A stretch of DNA of 64,000 nucleotides, from contig NZ_QOCH01000009.1 in NCBI RefSeq assembly GCF_003318275.1, forward strand, positions 62,001 through 126,000, in the 5' to 3' direction. The position numbers and the translations under genes are program-made. Of the stretch, positions 27,200 to 35,847 are shown one piece after another. The notes beneath the pieces were generated by a model. The model searched no databases. It was not told where the DNA came from and worked only from the letters and a program-made list of their open reading frames with translations. Source of the stretch: Marinobacter sp. F3R11 (GTDB taxonomy: Bacteria; Pseudomonadota; Gammaproteobacteria; Pseudomonadales; Oleiphilaceae). Each line of letters begins with the position of its first letter. Position 1 is the stretch's first letter.

Positions 27200-28726
27200 T
27201 CAAGCGGAGACCACAGAACTGCTCCCCGTCTGGCGATCCAGCTGACGGTATCCGAGAGCTTCCACAAGGTTCCGGTGAGCCACGGCGTCACTCCCTTCAA
27301 GATCTGCCAGGGTTCGGGCTACGCGCAGAATCCGGTGCAATGCCCGGGCAGATAACCCTAATTTCTCCATGGCGCCGGAGAGCAGTTTTTCTCCGGACCG
27401 GTCCAGGTTGCACGCTTCCTGCAACTCGCGTCCGGACAAGGTGGCATTAACGCAACCCCGCCGCGCCTGGCGATCCCTGGCAAGCGCCACCCGTTTCCGC
27501 ACCACCGCACTGCTCTCACCGTCACCGCCAGACTGCATCAATACATCGCCACCTTGCACCGGCACTTCTACGTGCAGGTCAAACCTGTCCAGCAAAGGGC
27601 CCGAAATTTTTGAGCGGTAACGCATGACTTGCTGAGGCGTACACTGGCATTCGATGGTGGGGTGACCACTATAACCGCATGGACAAGGATTCATCGCGCC
27701 AACGACCTGAAACCGTGCAGGAAAATTAACCTGTCGAGCCGCCCGGCTAATGGAAATTTCTCCGGTTTCCATGGGCTCTCGCAGTACTTCCAGCACGCGG
27801 CGCTCAAACTCCGGCAACTCATCAAGAAACAGAACACCGCGGTGTGCCAGGGAGATTTCTCCGGGTCTGGGGCTACTGCCACCCCCAACCATAGCCACCG
27901 CCGAGGCAGTGTGATGTGGAGACCTGAACGGAGGCTGGCGCCAGCCTCCCTCTCTCAATGGCAATCCCGCAACCGAGTGCACACTGGCGACTTCCATGGC
28001 ATCGTCATCGGTCAGATCAGGCAGAATGCCGGGCAAGCGGCCAGCCAGCATGCTCTTGCCTGTACCCGGAGGACCAAAAAACAAAAGATTATGAGCGCCG
28101 GCCGCAGCTACCTCCAGCGCTCGCCTCGGGACACTCTGGCCACGCACATCAGCAAGATCCAACATGCCGGAAGCGACAGAAGATTCCGGCGCAGTTCGCT
28201 GCACAGGAACCAGTTGCCCCCGGCCACACAGGTGTTCACAGACCGCAAGAATATGACCTGCGGCCAACACATCATTCTGACTCGCAAGTGAAGCCTCGTC
28301 TGCGTTGGCCTGGGGCACCAGCAACCTCCGCCCCTCTCTGCGCGCGGCCAGCACGGCTGGCAGAACGCCCTTGAGCGGTCGAAGTGCACCATCAAGAGAG
28401 AGCTCTCCGAGGAATTCACAGGAGGACAAGCTTTCCGCCGGAATCTGCCCCGAGGCGGCTAAAATACCCAGAGCGATTGGCAAATCAAAGCGTCCGCCCT
28501 CTTTGGGCAGGTCAGCAGGAGCAAGGTTAATTGTTATTCTGCGGGCGGGAAATTCAAAGCCTGCATTCAGCAAGGCACTTCTCACTCTTTCCCGGCTTTC
28601 ACGCACGCCGGTTTCTGGCAGGCCAACGATGGAAAGCGCGGGCAGGCCGCCAGAGAGGTGAACCTCAACGGTGACTTCTGGTGCAGAAACTCCAATGCTG
28701 GCACGGGAGTGGACAACTGCAAGCAT
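27200..28726 (-). CDS. comM: ComM/YifB-family AAA+ ATPase (Mg-chelatase-like)
   Basis: This 508-residue protein has an N-terminal Lon-protease-like domain with GLPALSIVGLPETGVRESRE. The AAA core has Walker A GPPGTGKSM, Walker B VLFLDELPEF and sensor-type PARFQVVGAMNPCPCG. A Cys-rich zinc-like segment CPCGYSGHPTIECQC and a C-terminal Mg-chelatase domain follow. ComM is a hexameric branch-migration helicase that promotes integration of divergent DNA during natural transformation. Together with pilT and pilU in this window, it fits DNA-uptake capacity, although the uptake genes themselves are elsewhere. Confidence 0.95.
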   Translation of the reverse strand: MLAVVHSRASIGVSAPEVTVEVHLSGGLPALSIVGLPETGVRESRERVRSALLNAGFEFPARRITINLAPADLPKEGGRFDLPIALGILAASGQIPAESLSSCEFLGELSLDGALRPLKGVLPAVLAARREGRRLLVPQANADEASLASQNDVLAAGHILAVCEHLCGRGQLVPVQRTAPESSVASGMLDLADVRGQSVPRRALEVAAAGAHNLLFFGPPGTGKSMLAGRLPGILPDLTDDDAMEVASVHSVAGLPLREGGWRQPPFRSPHHTASAVAMVGGGSSPRPGEISLAHRGVLFLDELPEFERRVLEVLREPMETGEISISRAARQVNFPARFQVVGAMNPCPCGYSGHPTIECQCTPQQVMRYRSKISGPLLDRFDLHVEVPVQGGDVLMQSGGDGESSAVVRKRVALARDRQARRGCVNATLSGRELQEACNLDRSGEKLLSGAMEKLGLSARALHRILRVARTLADLEGSDAVAHRNLVEALGYRQLDRQTGSSSVVSA

Positions 28727-28807
28727 AACAACCTTCCATGGTTTCAGAAATCAGTAGGTGCCGGGACAACCCGACCGCTCCGGCTTCCTGCCGGGAACAT
28801 CCCAAGT

Positions 28808-29062
28808 TTACTGGGTTTTCAGAGACTGCTCCAGATCAGCCACTCTCTTTTCAAGGGCCTCGACTTTCTCGCGGGTTTTCAAGAGCACCGCTTGCTGAGC
28901 ATCAAACTCTTCACGGGTTACCAACTCCAGCCGCGACAGAACCGCCATAACCGTAGCGCGCGCCTGGGTTTCAAAATCTTCGCGCGCAGCACGCGCCATA
29001 TCCGGGACAAATTGGCCGAATTGCCCCTGTAACTGGGCGAATATATCCTGTGGACCTTTCAC
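28808..29062 (-). CDS. ubiK: UbiK (YqiC/BMFP family) ubiquinone accessory factor
   Basis: This 84-residue protein matches the BMFP family: an N-terminal amphipathic region (DIFAQLQGQFGQFVPDMARA) and a C-terminal coiled coil (about 48-82) starting at LVTREEFDAQQAVL. UbiK binds UbiJ and lipids and aids aerobic ubiquinone synthesis. The start is GTG, with a well-placed GAGGTGA upstream. It sits between comM and the divergent glnK-amtB operon, as in Pseudomonas. Confidence 0.92.
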   Translation of the reverse strand: MKGPQDIFAQLQGQFGQFVPDMARAAREDFETQARATVMAVLSRLELVTREEFDAQQAVLLKTREKVEALEKRVADLEQSLKTQ

Positions 29063-29240
29063 GAATCACCTCACTGGTTCAAATAAATGCCCGGCGTCAA
29101 CCAAAAGAAAAAATAGTCCCGCAGCCGGTTTGCAGGAGTGTATCACACCGCCAGCCCTGCCATACTGTGTGCGGTAAGCACTATAATAGTCCTGCCATTC
29201 TATCGGGCCTGCTCCGATCTGGTTCACGAGATGGTGTGGC

Positions 29241-29255
29241 GCACTATTTTGGTGC
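29241..29255 (+). promoter_or_regulatory. Probable NtrC-binding site upstream of glnK-amtB
   Basis: GCACT-ATTTT-GGTGC fits the NtrC dyad (GCAC and GGTGC arms with 5 bases between). It lies about 77 bases upstream of the -24 element, a normal enhancer distance. A weaker half-site (GCACC) lies near 29283. Confidence 0.65.
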
Positions 29256-29331
29256 AAAAGCTGACATTCAAACTTGAGTTCAAGCACCACGGAAACACAC
29301 TAAGATATTGTTTTTGAGTTATTTTTTTGCG

Positions 29332-29349
29332 TTGGCATACCCGGTGCTA
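29332..29349 (+). promoter_or_regulatory. Sigma-54 (-24/-12) promoter of glnK-amtB
   Basis: TTGGCATACCCGGTGCTA has the required GG and GC pairs separated by exactly 10 bases. It lies about 110 bases upstream of the glnK start. This predicts induction under nitrogen limitation through NtrC. Confidence 0.8.
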
Positions 29350-29434
29350 TAGCTCTCGTACGCAATCCGCACAATTGACGTGCGAAGCGGCAGCACCCCG
29401 AACTCAACAACTGGCCGTTGGGCTCTCACGTTGA

Positions 29435-29797
<363 letters not shown>

Positions 29798-29867
29798 TCC
29801 TGATCTGACCACCTAACTGCCAACGCAAAAAAAACCAATTTGAAGTGCCTCGTGCGGAGGGCATCCT

Positions 29868-31136
29868 ATGGAAAACAATCTTTTTCACCTGCAGTATGCA
29901 ATAGATACCTTTTATTTCCTGGTATGCGGCGCCCTAGTAATGTGGATGGCCGCTGGCTTTGCCATGCTCGAATCAGGGCTGGTACGAGCAAAAAATACCA
30001 CGGAAATTCTAACCAAGAACGTCGCACTCTTTGCCGTTGCCTCCATCATGTATCTGGTGTGTGGCTACGCAATCATGTACGACGGCTCCCTGCTGCTGGC
30101 TGGCATCGAAAACACTGATCCCACCTCAGTACTGGGCGATTTCGCTTCCCGTGAAGATGGCTTCGAAGGCGGCTCTATCTACTCTGGAGCATCGGACTTC
30201 TTCTTCCAGGTAGTGTTTGTGGCCACGGCCATGTCGATTGTCTCTGGTGCGGTTGCCGAGCGCATGAAGCTCTGGGCATTCCTGGTTTTCGCTGTCGTAA
30301 TGACCGGCGTAATCTACCCACTGGAAGGCTCCTGGACCTGGGGCGGCAACGACGTCTTCGGTATGTACAACCTGGGCGACCTTGGCTTTAGCGACTTTGC
30401 TGGTTCAGGCATCGTTCACCTCGCTGGTGCAGCTGCTGCACTTGCCGGTGTTATCCTGCTTGGTGCCCGTAAAGGCAAATATGGCCCTAACGGTGAAATC
30501 CGCGCTATCCCTGGTGCCAACCTGCCGCTGGCGGCTCTGGGTACCTTCATCCTCTGGATGGGCTGGTTCGGCTTCAACGGTGGCTCCGTGCTGAAACTGG
30601 GCGATATCGCCAGTGCCAACTCAGTTGCCATGGTATTCCTTAACACCAACGCAGCAGCAGCCGGCGGTGCGATCGCAGCACTGATCACAGGTCGCATACT
30701 GTTTGGCAAGGCTGACCTGACCATGCTCCTCAACGGCGCCATTGCGGGCCTGGTAGTTATCACTGCAGAACCTTCAACACCCACTGCACTGATCGCAACC
30801 CTTTGGGGCGCTCTGGGCGGCATCGCTGTTGTATTCAGTGTTATCATGCTGGACAAGCTGCGCATCGATGATCCTGTCGGCGCAATCTCTGCTCACGGCG
30901 TATGTGGCCTGCTCGGCCTGGCACTGGTTCCCATCACTAACTCCGACGCCACCTTCAGCGGCCAGCTGATTGGCGCTATCACCATCTTCGCCTGGGTATT
31001 CCTGGCAAGTCTGGTAGTCTGGGGCATCATCAAAGCTGTGATGGGCCTGCGAGTCAGTGAAGAGGAAGAGTACGAAGGTATTGATCTGTCCGAGTGCGGC
31101 ATGGAAGCCTATCCGGAGTTCGTCAACAGCAAATAA
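29868..31136 (+). CDS. amtB: Ammonium transporter AmtB
   Basis: This 422-residue protein has about eleven membrane segments. The pore histidines are in GIVHLAGAAAAL (His184) and ISAHGVCGLLG (His343), equivalent to the twin-His pair of AmtB. Conserved MLESGLVRAKN and WMGWFGFNGGS are present. There is no cleavable signal peptide as in E. coli AmtB. The acidic C-terminal tail (VSEEEEYEGIDLSECG) is the region that couples the trimer to GlnK. It imports ammonium across the inner membrane under nitrogen limitation. A perfect terminator follows. Confidence 0.97.
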   Translation: MENNLFHLQYAIDTFYFLVCGALVMWMAAGFAMLESGLVRAKNTTEILTKNVALFAVASIMYLVCGYAIMYDGSLLLAGIENTDPTSVLGDFASREDGFEGGSIYSGASDFFFQVVFVATAMSIVSGAVAERMKLWAFLVFAVVMTGVIYPLEGSWTWGGNDVFGMYNLGDLGFSDFAGSGIVHLAGAAAALAGVILLGARKGKYGPNGEIRAIPGANLPLAALGTFILWMGWFGFNGGSVLKLGDIASANSVAMVFLNTNAAAAGGAIAALITGRILFGKADLTMLLNGAIAGLVVITAEPSTPTALIATLWGALGGIAVVFSVIMLDKLRIDDPVGAISAHGVCGLLGLALVPITNSDATFSGQLIGAITIFAWVFLASLVVWGIIKAVMGLRVSEEEEYEGIDLSECGMEAYPEFVNSK

Positions 31137-31154
31137 CACACGCTGAGCGAACGC

Positions 31155-31186
31155 AAAAGGGGTGCCTGAAAAGGCACCCCTTTTTT
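31155..31186 (+). terminator. Intrinsic terminator of glnK-amtB
   Basis: AAAAGGGGTGCCT-GAAA-AGGCACCCCTTTT is a perfect 13-bp stem with a GAAA tetraloop, continuing into a T6 run. It starts 19 bases after the amtB stop. Confidence 0.95.
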
Positions 31187-31294
31187 ATTTCCGGGAACCA
31201 GGTTGCTCAGCAACACACCCTGAAAATCCGACAGATGACAGTGTTTCCACGTTCAGCTACTATCACTCTGCATTTACTGGTCATCTAAGGATAG

Positions 31295-32173
31295 ATGAAG
31301 GCAGCCATGAAGGATTTCCCAGCCGTGAGCCCGGAGGCTCAGACTCCCATTGTATTTCACCATCACTCAAATTCGCCGGGTGAAGATACCTGCGGGTATC
31401 TGATTGATCAGGCGAAACATCCCGACACTTTGCGCCGGCTGTTTGAGCACGACCCCATCCCGGTTTACGACTTACCGTATATTCATTCGGAATACCGGGA
31501 GCAGGCCTGCGACGGGCCCGTGATTATCCAGCCCACCACCGCCTGGAGTGAAAAATGGCTTCAAGACTGGGTGACCGAAGGCAAAGCGCTGGCAGTGCAT
31601 GGAAAAACACTGGCGCTGGAGGAAATACGGGACCATTTTGTCAGCCTGAATACCGTGAGCACTCCCAATGGAGACAGCCTTTTCCGTTACGCAGACCCGG
31701 CCGCACTCGGCAGCCTTGCAGAATCGCTATCACCTCACCAGCGTGAACGGATTCTCGGCCCGCTAACAGCAATCCGCGGGCACTATGCTGGTACCAGCTG
31801 GACGCTCACAAGAGAGCAGCCCTCAGTACCTCAGGACAAACTGCAAAAGCAACGCAATCTGCCTCTTGAGCTGACACAGGAAAATCTCTTATCCGTAGAA
31901 GCCTATCGCCGCAATTTGCTGGCCGAAGCTCTGGCAAATAATAATGGGCTGGATGCCCACACTGTTTTTTCCTGGTTCCGGCAACTGGAAGCACTCGGCG
32001 CACCGAGTGAGCAAGGCCTGGTAGAGGGAAGCGAATTACTGATATCCCGGGGCTTTACCCAAGCACTGAGCGACGAGGAGCTCACCACCATACGTACAGC
32101 CAGACAAGGAGACTGCTGGTCGGACACACTGGACGCGATTGCTACACTATCGGACTCACAGGAGGGAACCTGA
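31295..32173 (+). CDS. DUF4123 domain protein, probable T6SS effector chaperone
   Basis: This 292-residue protein has a DUF4123 domain at about 30-165. Its markers are CGYLIDQAKHPDTLRRLFE, a PTTAWSEKWLQDWVTEGKAL segment, and SLFRYADPAAL, the family's FRF/Y-DP motif. DUF4123 proteins are adaptors that load a specific effector, encoded just downstream, onto VgrG spikes of type VI secretion systems. The next gene starts on the stop codon (TGATG), typical of adaptor-effector pairs. The start ATG follows TAAGGAT closely. Unusually, no vgrG lies upstream; amtB and its terminator do. The last 125 residues are helical and family-variable. Confidence 0.8.
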   Translation: MKAAMKDFPAVSPEAQTPIVFHHHSNSPGEDTCGYLIDQAKHPDTLRRLFEHDPIPVYDLPYIHSEYREQACDGPVIIQPTTAWSEKWLQDWVTEGKALAVHGKTLALEEIRDHFVSLNTVSTPNGDSLFRYADPAALGSLAESLSPHQRERILGPLTAIRGHYAGTSWTLTREQPSVPQDKLQKQRNLPLELTQENLLSVEAYRRNLLAEALANNNGLDAHTVFSWFRQLEALGAPSEQGLVEGSELLISRGFTQALSDEELTTIRTARQGDCWSDTLDAIATLSDSQEGT

Positions 32174-34032
32174 TGACAGCCACAAGCAACCTGCCCTTTT
32201 CACCCAGCACCGCTCCTCTGGGGGCCCATGGTGCGCCAACGTGCAAACACGAAACCGCAAGCGTGCTATTGCGCCGCTGTGACAACCTCGGGCGGCCCAG
32301 GGCTTTTATTAATGCCGGTAGTATCAAGGATGAGAGCGGTAAATTTGTAACAGCCGAAATACAAAAGGGCACAGAACATACTCCCGAAAATGCAGAGGCC
32401 CGCTTCGCCCAACTCGTTACAGGCAAAGCGAAATGGCACTGGCCTGCAGAGCCGGAAGGCGAACATTTAATCGGGTTCGATACCGTGAGCGAACAGCGCC
32501 GCTTTGCTCCCGGCGAGGCCCTCAGTGAAGGCGTAGAGCTGACTGTTATTCAGGGCGAGCGTAAGGCAACGGCGATACACCTTCCGCCTCCAGTGGTCAT
32601 TGACTTACGGGAAGAGACTCCCGCTTCGACCGACTTGCTAACGAACGAACAACTGGATTATTTCCGGGCAAACGGCAACAACGCCCTCGTCTTTATACAC
32701 GGCTACAACGTTCCCCACGGAGAATGGGGAAAACTTGGCTGGCATTCCAGCAAGGCAACAGTCTGGCAAGATCCGCAAACGGTGAATGACGAGTATCTGA
32801 ATGGTGCCGGAGCCCATAACTGGGCGGTCCATATGGAGTACCGGTTAAACCGTGCAGCGGGTTTCGATGGCGAAAACTGGATGCCCTATAGCCGCATCAT
32901 AAATATTTCCTGGCCCGGGAATACGGGCGCCACTGATTTCATGCAGGCGGAACTCAATGCAATGGCAGCCGGACGGCGCCTGGCGCCCCTATTGCAACAG
33001 TTGGCAGGTGCAGGTATCGCCATCAACCTGATATCTCATTCCCTCGGAGCACGGGTGGCGCTTACCGCTCTGAATATTCTTGGCACTGTCGGGAAACCCA
33101 ATATGGTCGACCACCTGTTTCTCTGGCAACCCGCAGTAGCCGACAATGCTCTCACCAACGACAGCAACCGCGACGTGCACCCCCTGGGTCTTGGTGTATT
33201 CCCATCCGCCCACAAAACAGCCCGAAAAATCGTTGTACTGCACTCCCGTGGCGACGGTATTCTCGGGCCTGACAGTAACGAAAGTAATGATTGGTGGTGG
33301 AGACTTCTATCGCCGGCATCCTGGGCGGTGGCTGAAGCATGGGGCCTGGCAACCGCAGACGACCCCATGGATGAAATACTTGGCAAGTTACGGGGCGCTT
33401 ATGATAAAAAATGGTGGACCTTCCCGAGCTTTCTCGACAATGGATTTGGACCGGCTATAGAAAAGCTGTACAAAAACTACCTACCGCTTACATTCGAGGC
33501 CCGGCCGCCCGCTCCCCGGATGATCGCTCACAGGCCTCCATCCGAGGTTCCATATTTCCGCCTGAAAAATAAGGTAAAGGAAAACTGGGCAAGGTTAGAA
33601 AAAGACATCCTTACCGAAGCTGACGCTTTGTGGCAGCCTTGTATCGATTGCCTGCGCAAGGGTGAAAGACCGCCCGAATATACATTGCTCGCCCCTCTGA
33701 ACCACCGGGCCAGCATCAGCCCCCAGGTGGCCAGGGATTATGTTTTGCGCTTGAAAAAACTGGCGGTGAATAACTGGTTTCCGGAACAAGCGCCGCGGCC
33801 TGCGTTGGGATATGTGGGGTTTAAGAAAATAACTGATGAGCAAGGAATAGAGTTCGACAGGTTCCTTTATGAGTCTATGAATAACGGTAGTTTTATCCCA
33901 GTCGACCAAAGCCAATGGCTTTCAAGCCACTCAGGGATGCGGATTCCCAGCGAGGAAGTGTTCAAGCGTTCATATGAAACAGCAATCATGCGTCGTATCA
34001 TTAGCGAAGGAGAAGGCTTTGGTCAGTACTAA
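32173..34032 (+). CDS. Alpha/beta-hydrolase, putative T6SS lipase-type effector
   Basis: This 619-residue protein has an alpha/beta-hydrolase core at about 165-400. The oxyanion segment is FIHGYN (His176) and the nucleophile elbow is SHSLGAR (Ser290). A possible catalytic Asp is D361 in SRGDGILG. The N-terminal 160 and C-terminal 200 residues are unique and may serve loading and membrane binding. There is no signal peptide, PAAR or VgrG domain, so delivery would depend on the coupled DUF4123 adaptor. T6SS lipases (Tle families) attack phospholipids of rival cells. Lipase activity and toxicity are inferred. The adjoining membrane-anchored protein overlaps its 3' end, as immunity genes often do. 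Confidence 0.7.
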   Translation: MTATSNLPFSPSTAPLGAHGAPTCKHETASVLLRRCDNLGRPRAFINAGSIKDESGKFVTAEIQKGTEHTPENAEARFAQLVTGKAKWHWPAEPEGEHLIGFDTVSEQRRFAPGEALSEGVELTVIQGERKATAIHLPPPVVIDLREETPASTDLLTNEQLDYFRANGNNALVFIHGYNVPHGEWGKLGWHSSKATVWQDPQTVNDEYLNGAGAHNWAVHMEYRLNRAAGFDGENWMPYSRIINISWPGNTGATDFMQAELNAMAAGRRLAPLLQQLAGAGIAINLISHSLGARVALTALNILGTVGKPNMVDHLFLWQPAVADNALTNDSNRDVHPLGLGVFPSAHKTARKIVVLHSRGDGILGPDSNESNDWWWRLLSPASWAVAEAWGLATADDPMDEILGKLRGAYDKKWWTFPSFLDNGFGPAIEKLYKNYLPLTFEARPPAPRMIAHRPPSEVPYFRLKNKVKENWARLEKDILTEADALWQPCIDCLRKGERPPEYTLLAPLNHRASISPQVARDYVLRLKKLAVNNWFPEQAPRPALGYVGFKKITDEQGIEFDRFLYESMNNGSFIPVDQSQWLSSHSGMRIPSEEVFKRSYETAIMRRIISEGEGFGQY

Positions 34033-35203
34033 ACACAAAAAAATGTACTGGATTGGTACGATCTTTGGTGCTTTCATAATCTTCAGCATACTACTGAATT
34101 TTGTCCTTCAGAGAGTCTGGGCCGCCCCCATTATGTCCATGGGTGTATCCGAGTCTGGCCGCTACATCATCAGCGCCCACAGGAATAACAACCTTATTCT
34201 CTGGGATCTACATGAGAAGAAATGGAGCACACTATCCAGTAAAGCCAACCTCTACAGTGCCAATTTTGTGCCGGGCACAACTGCGTTTTTATGGCAAGAT
34301 ACGGACAATGTCGTTACCGTCCAGACCACAGATGGTGAAGTATTGAGACAGTTCAAACACTTCCCAACCTACGGTCACGTTATCAGTAGCGACCTTAAAA
34401 CCTACTTGTCTGCGGATGAGAACTGGAATGTATTTTCCGGTTATGGTGATACGAAACACCCTGTTCTCAACGATGGTGTCGTCCCCGGTTTTATCAGCGC
34501 CGGCAAGCTGCTCAACCTTTCCATGGACCGAAACATTACTTTCTTTCTGACGGCCGGATTCGATGATGACCATTCGGCGATTTCTAAGTCTTCGCCGCTG
34601 AACAACAGCCAGAGGTTTTCAAAATATGGTGGCGTCACACTCTGGGATGCTGAAACAAAACAGCCCGTTGCAAAGCTACGCGGCAACTCTTCCAAAACCC
34701 ACGCTACCATCAGTCCGGATGGGCAGTGGGTAGTCAGTGCAGATGAGGCAGGAATAGGGCTATTCTGGAACACCAGCCAACCAAAAATCCGACACCGGCT
34801 GGCATCATACTACGGCGGCATTTACCTTGATGACTCGCCTTATGAAACCGGTGACCCCCGAAACTGGGACAACAGTGAGCTAATCAAAGCCCCCCCAGGT
34901 CTAAACGACTTCACCATCGCCGTCGCCTTCATCCACAACAGCGAGTATTACCTCCGCTTTGGCAACAACAGCCACATGGCGGCTCTGTTCAAAACCGGCA
35001 GCCCCTGGCCTGTGAAGTATTTTGATCTGGGAGAATCCCCAAAACTGGTCACCTACGGCAGCCAATACTCCCGCAACACCGCCATCGCCACGTCGCCCGA
35101 GGCAGGCATTCTCGCGATGGGGCACCAGTCTGGCGGTGGTATCAGTGTGTACCAGTTTGACCCGGACGAACTGGCACTGGAGAGGGTCTGGGTGGTGGAA
35201 TAG
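34019..35203 (+). CDS. Membrane-anchored beta-propeller (WD40-like) protein, probable immunity protein
   Basis: This 394-residue protein has one N-terminal membrane segment (about 9-30, YWIGTIFGAFIIFSILLNF) and a WD40-like propeller. Repeat motifs include GRYIISAHRNNNLILWDL, GGVTLWDAETKQPVAKLRG and GQWVVSADEAGIGLFWNT. The TTG at 34019 is preferred because AAGGAG lies at 34007-34012; an ATG at 33974 has no such site. The gene overlaps the hydrolase stop by 14 bases. The topology puts the propeller in the periplasm, where T6SS lipase immunity proteins usually act. The immunity role is inferred from position and topology. The end of the gene faces the DUF6231-like gene. Confidence 0.65.
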   Translation: MVSTKHKKMYWIGTIFGAFIIFSILLNFVLQRVWAAPIMSMGVSESGRYIISAHRNNNLILWDLHEKKWSTLSSKANLYSANFVPGTTAFLWQDTDNVVTVQTTDGEVLRQFKHFPTYGHVISSDLKTYLSADENWNVFSGYGDTKHPVLNDGVVPGFISAGKLLNLSMDRNITFFLTAGFDDDHSAISKSSPLNNSQRFSKYGGVTLWDAETKQPVAKLRGNSSKTHATISPDGQWVVSADEAGIGLFWNTSQPKIRHRLASYYGGIYLDDSPYETGDPRNWDNSELIKAPPGLNDFTIAVAFIHNSEYYLRFGNNSHMAALFKTGSPWPVKYFDLGESPKLVTYGSQYSRNTAIATSPEAGILAMGHQSGGGISVYQFDPDELALERVWVVE

Positions 35204-35254
35204 GTGCCCGAGTCAATCCGGCTGCACGGGGCCGGGGTCATCTCAGGCTATCGC

Positions 35255-35728
35255 TTACCAGCGTGCCTTGTCCCACATTTCCGGGTTAGCCCAGAACCGG
35301 GGGTTATTCCAGTCTCGTCGCCGGTTGTAACTATCGATGTTGTAGGTATACAGAGTACGCGCTGGAGTCCCCTCCAGATACGCCTGGCGCTGGAAGCCCA
35401 GGCCAAGAAGATCACTCAGTTGCCAATCCGAATCGTCGGTCATAATCACGGCTATCCGGTGCGTGCCAAAATTGCGTAGCTGGCCGAGCAACAGAGTACC
35501 TTCCGCAAAACTCAATTGCTCAAGAGCGCCCTCAATCAGAGCCAGGTCGTAGGTATGGGACAACGGCAAACCATTCTGGGACTCTGAGAGCAATAGTTCG
35601 GTGTAGTGCCTGTCCGGATGCTGTTTATGCCAGGCACGGCCCAGACGGACCGGCAGTGTGCCGCATACCAGCAGTGTATCGGGCTGACAATTGTCCAGGG
35701 TTTGCGCAAGCGCCTGTTGAGGCGTCAT
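35255..35728 (-). CDS. Uncharacterised protein, possibly DUF6231 family
   Basis: This product of about 157 residues opens MTPQQALAQTLDNCQPDTLLVCG. The pattern of beta strands and helices (LLVCG, YDLALIEGALEQL, RIAVIMTD) suggests a degenerate Rossmann-type fold. It ends with an aromatic tail including DWNNPRFWANPEMWDKARW. It may belong to DUF6231, a family known from pseudomonads, but this is uncertain. The start is not fixed: ATG at 35767 is an alternative, and neither has a strong ribosome site. It follows speE on the same strand, 119 bases downstream. No function is assigned. Confidence 0.6.
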   Translation of the reverse strand: MTPQQALAQTLDNCQPDTLLVCGTLPVRLGRAWHKQHPDRHYTELLLSESQNGLPLSHTYDLALIEGALEQLSFAEGTLLLGQLRNFGTHRIAVIMTDDSDWQLSDLLGLGFQRQAYLEGTPARTLYTYNIDSYNRRRDWNNPRFWANPEMWDKARW

Positions 35729-35847
35729 ACAGGATTCGTTTCGCTCTATCACTTTAACCACTCCCATGAAGGTGCTGGCAGAGCGTACCCGTCCGACCCG
35801 GACCAACTGACGATATCGCAGATCTGGAGGGTCGGGGAGCCCCTAAA

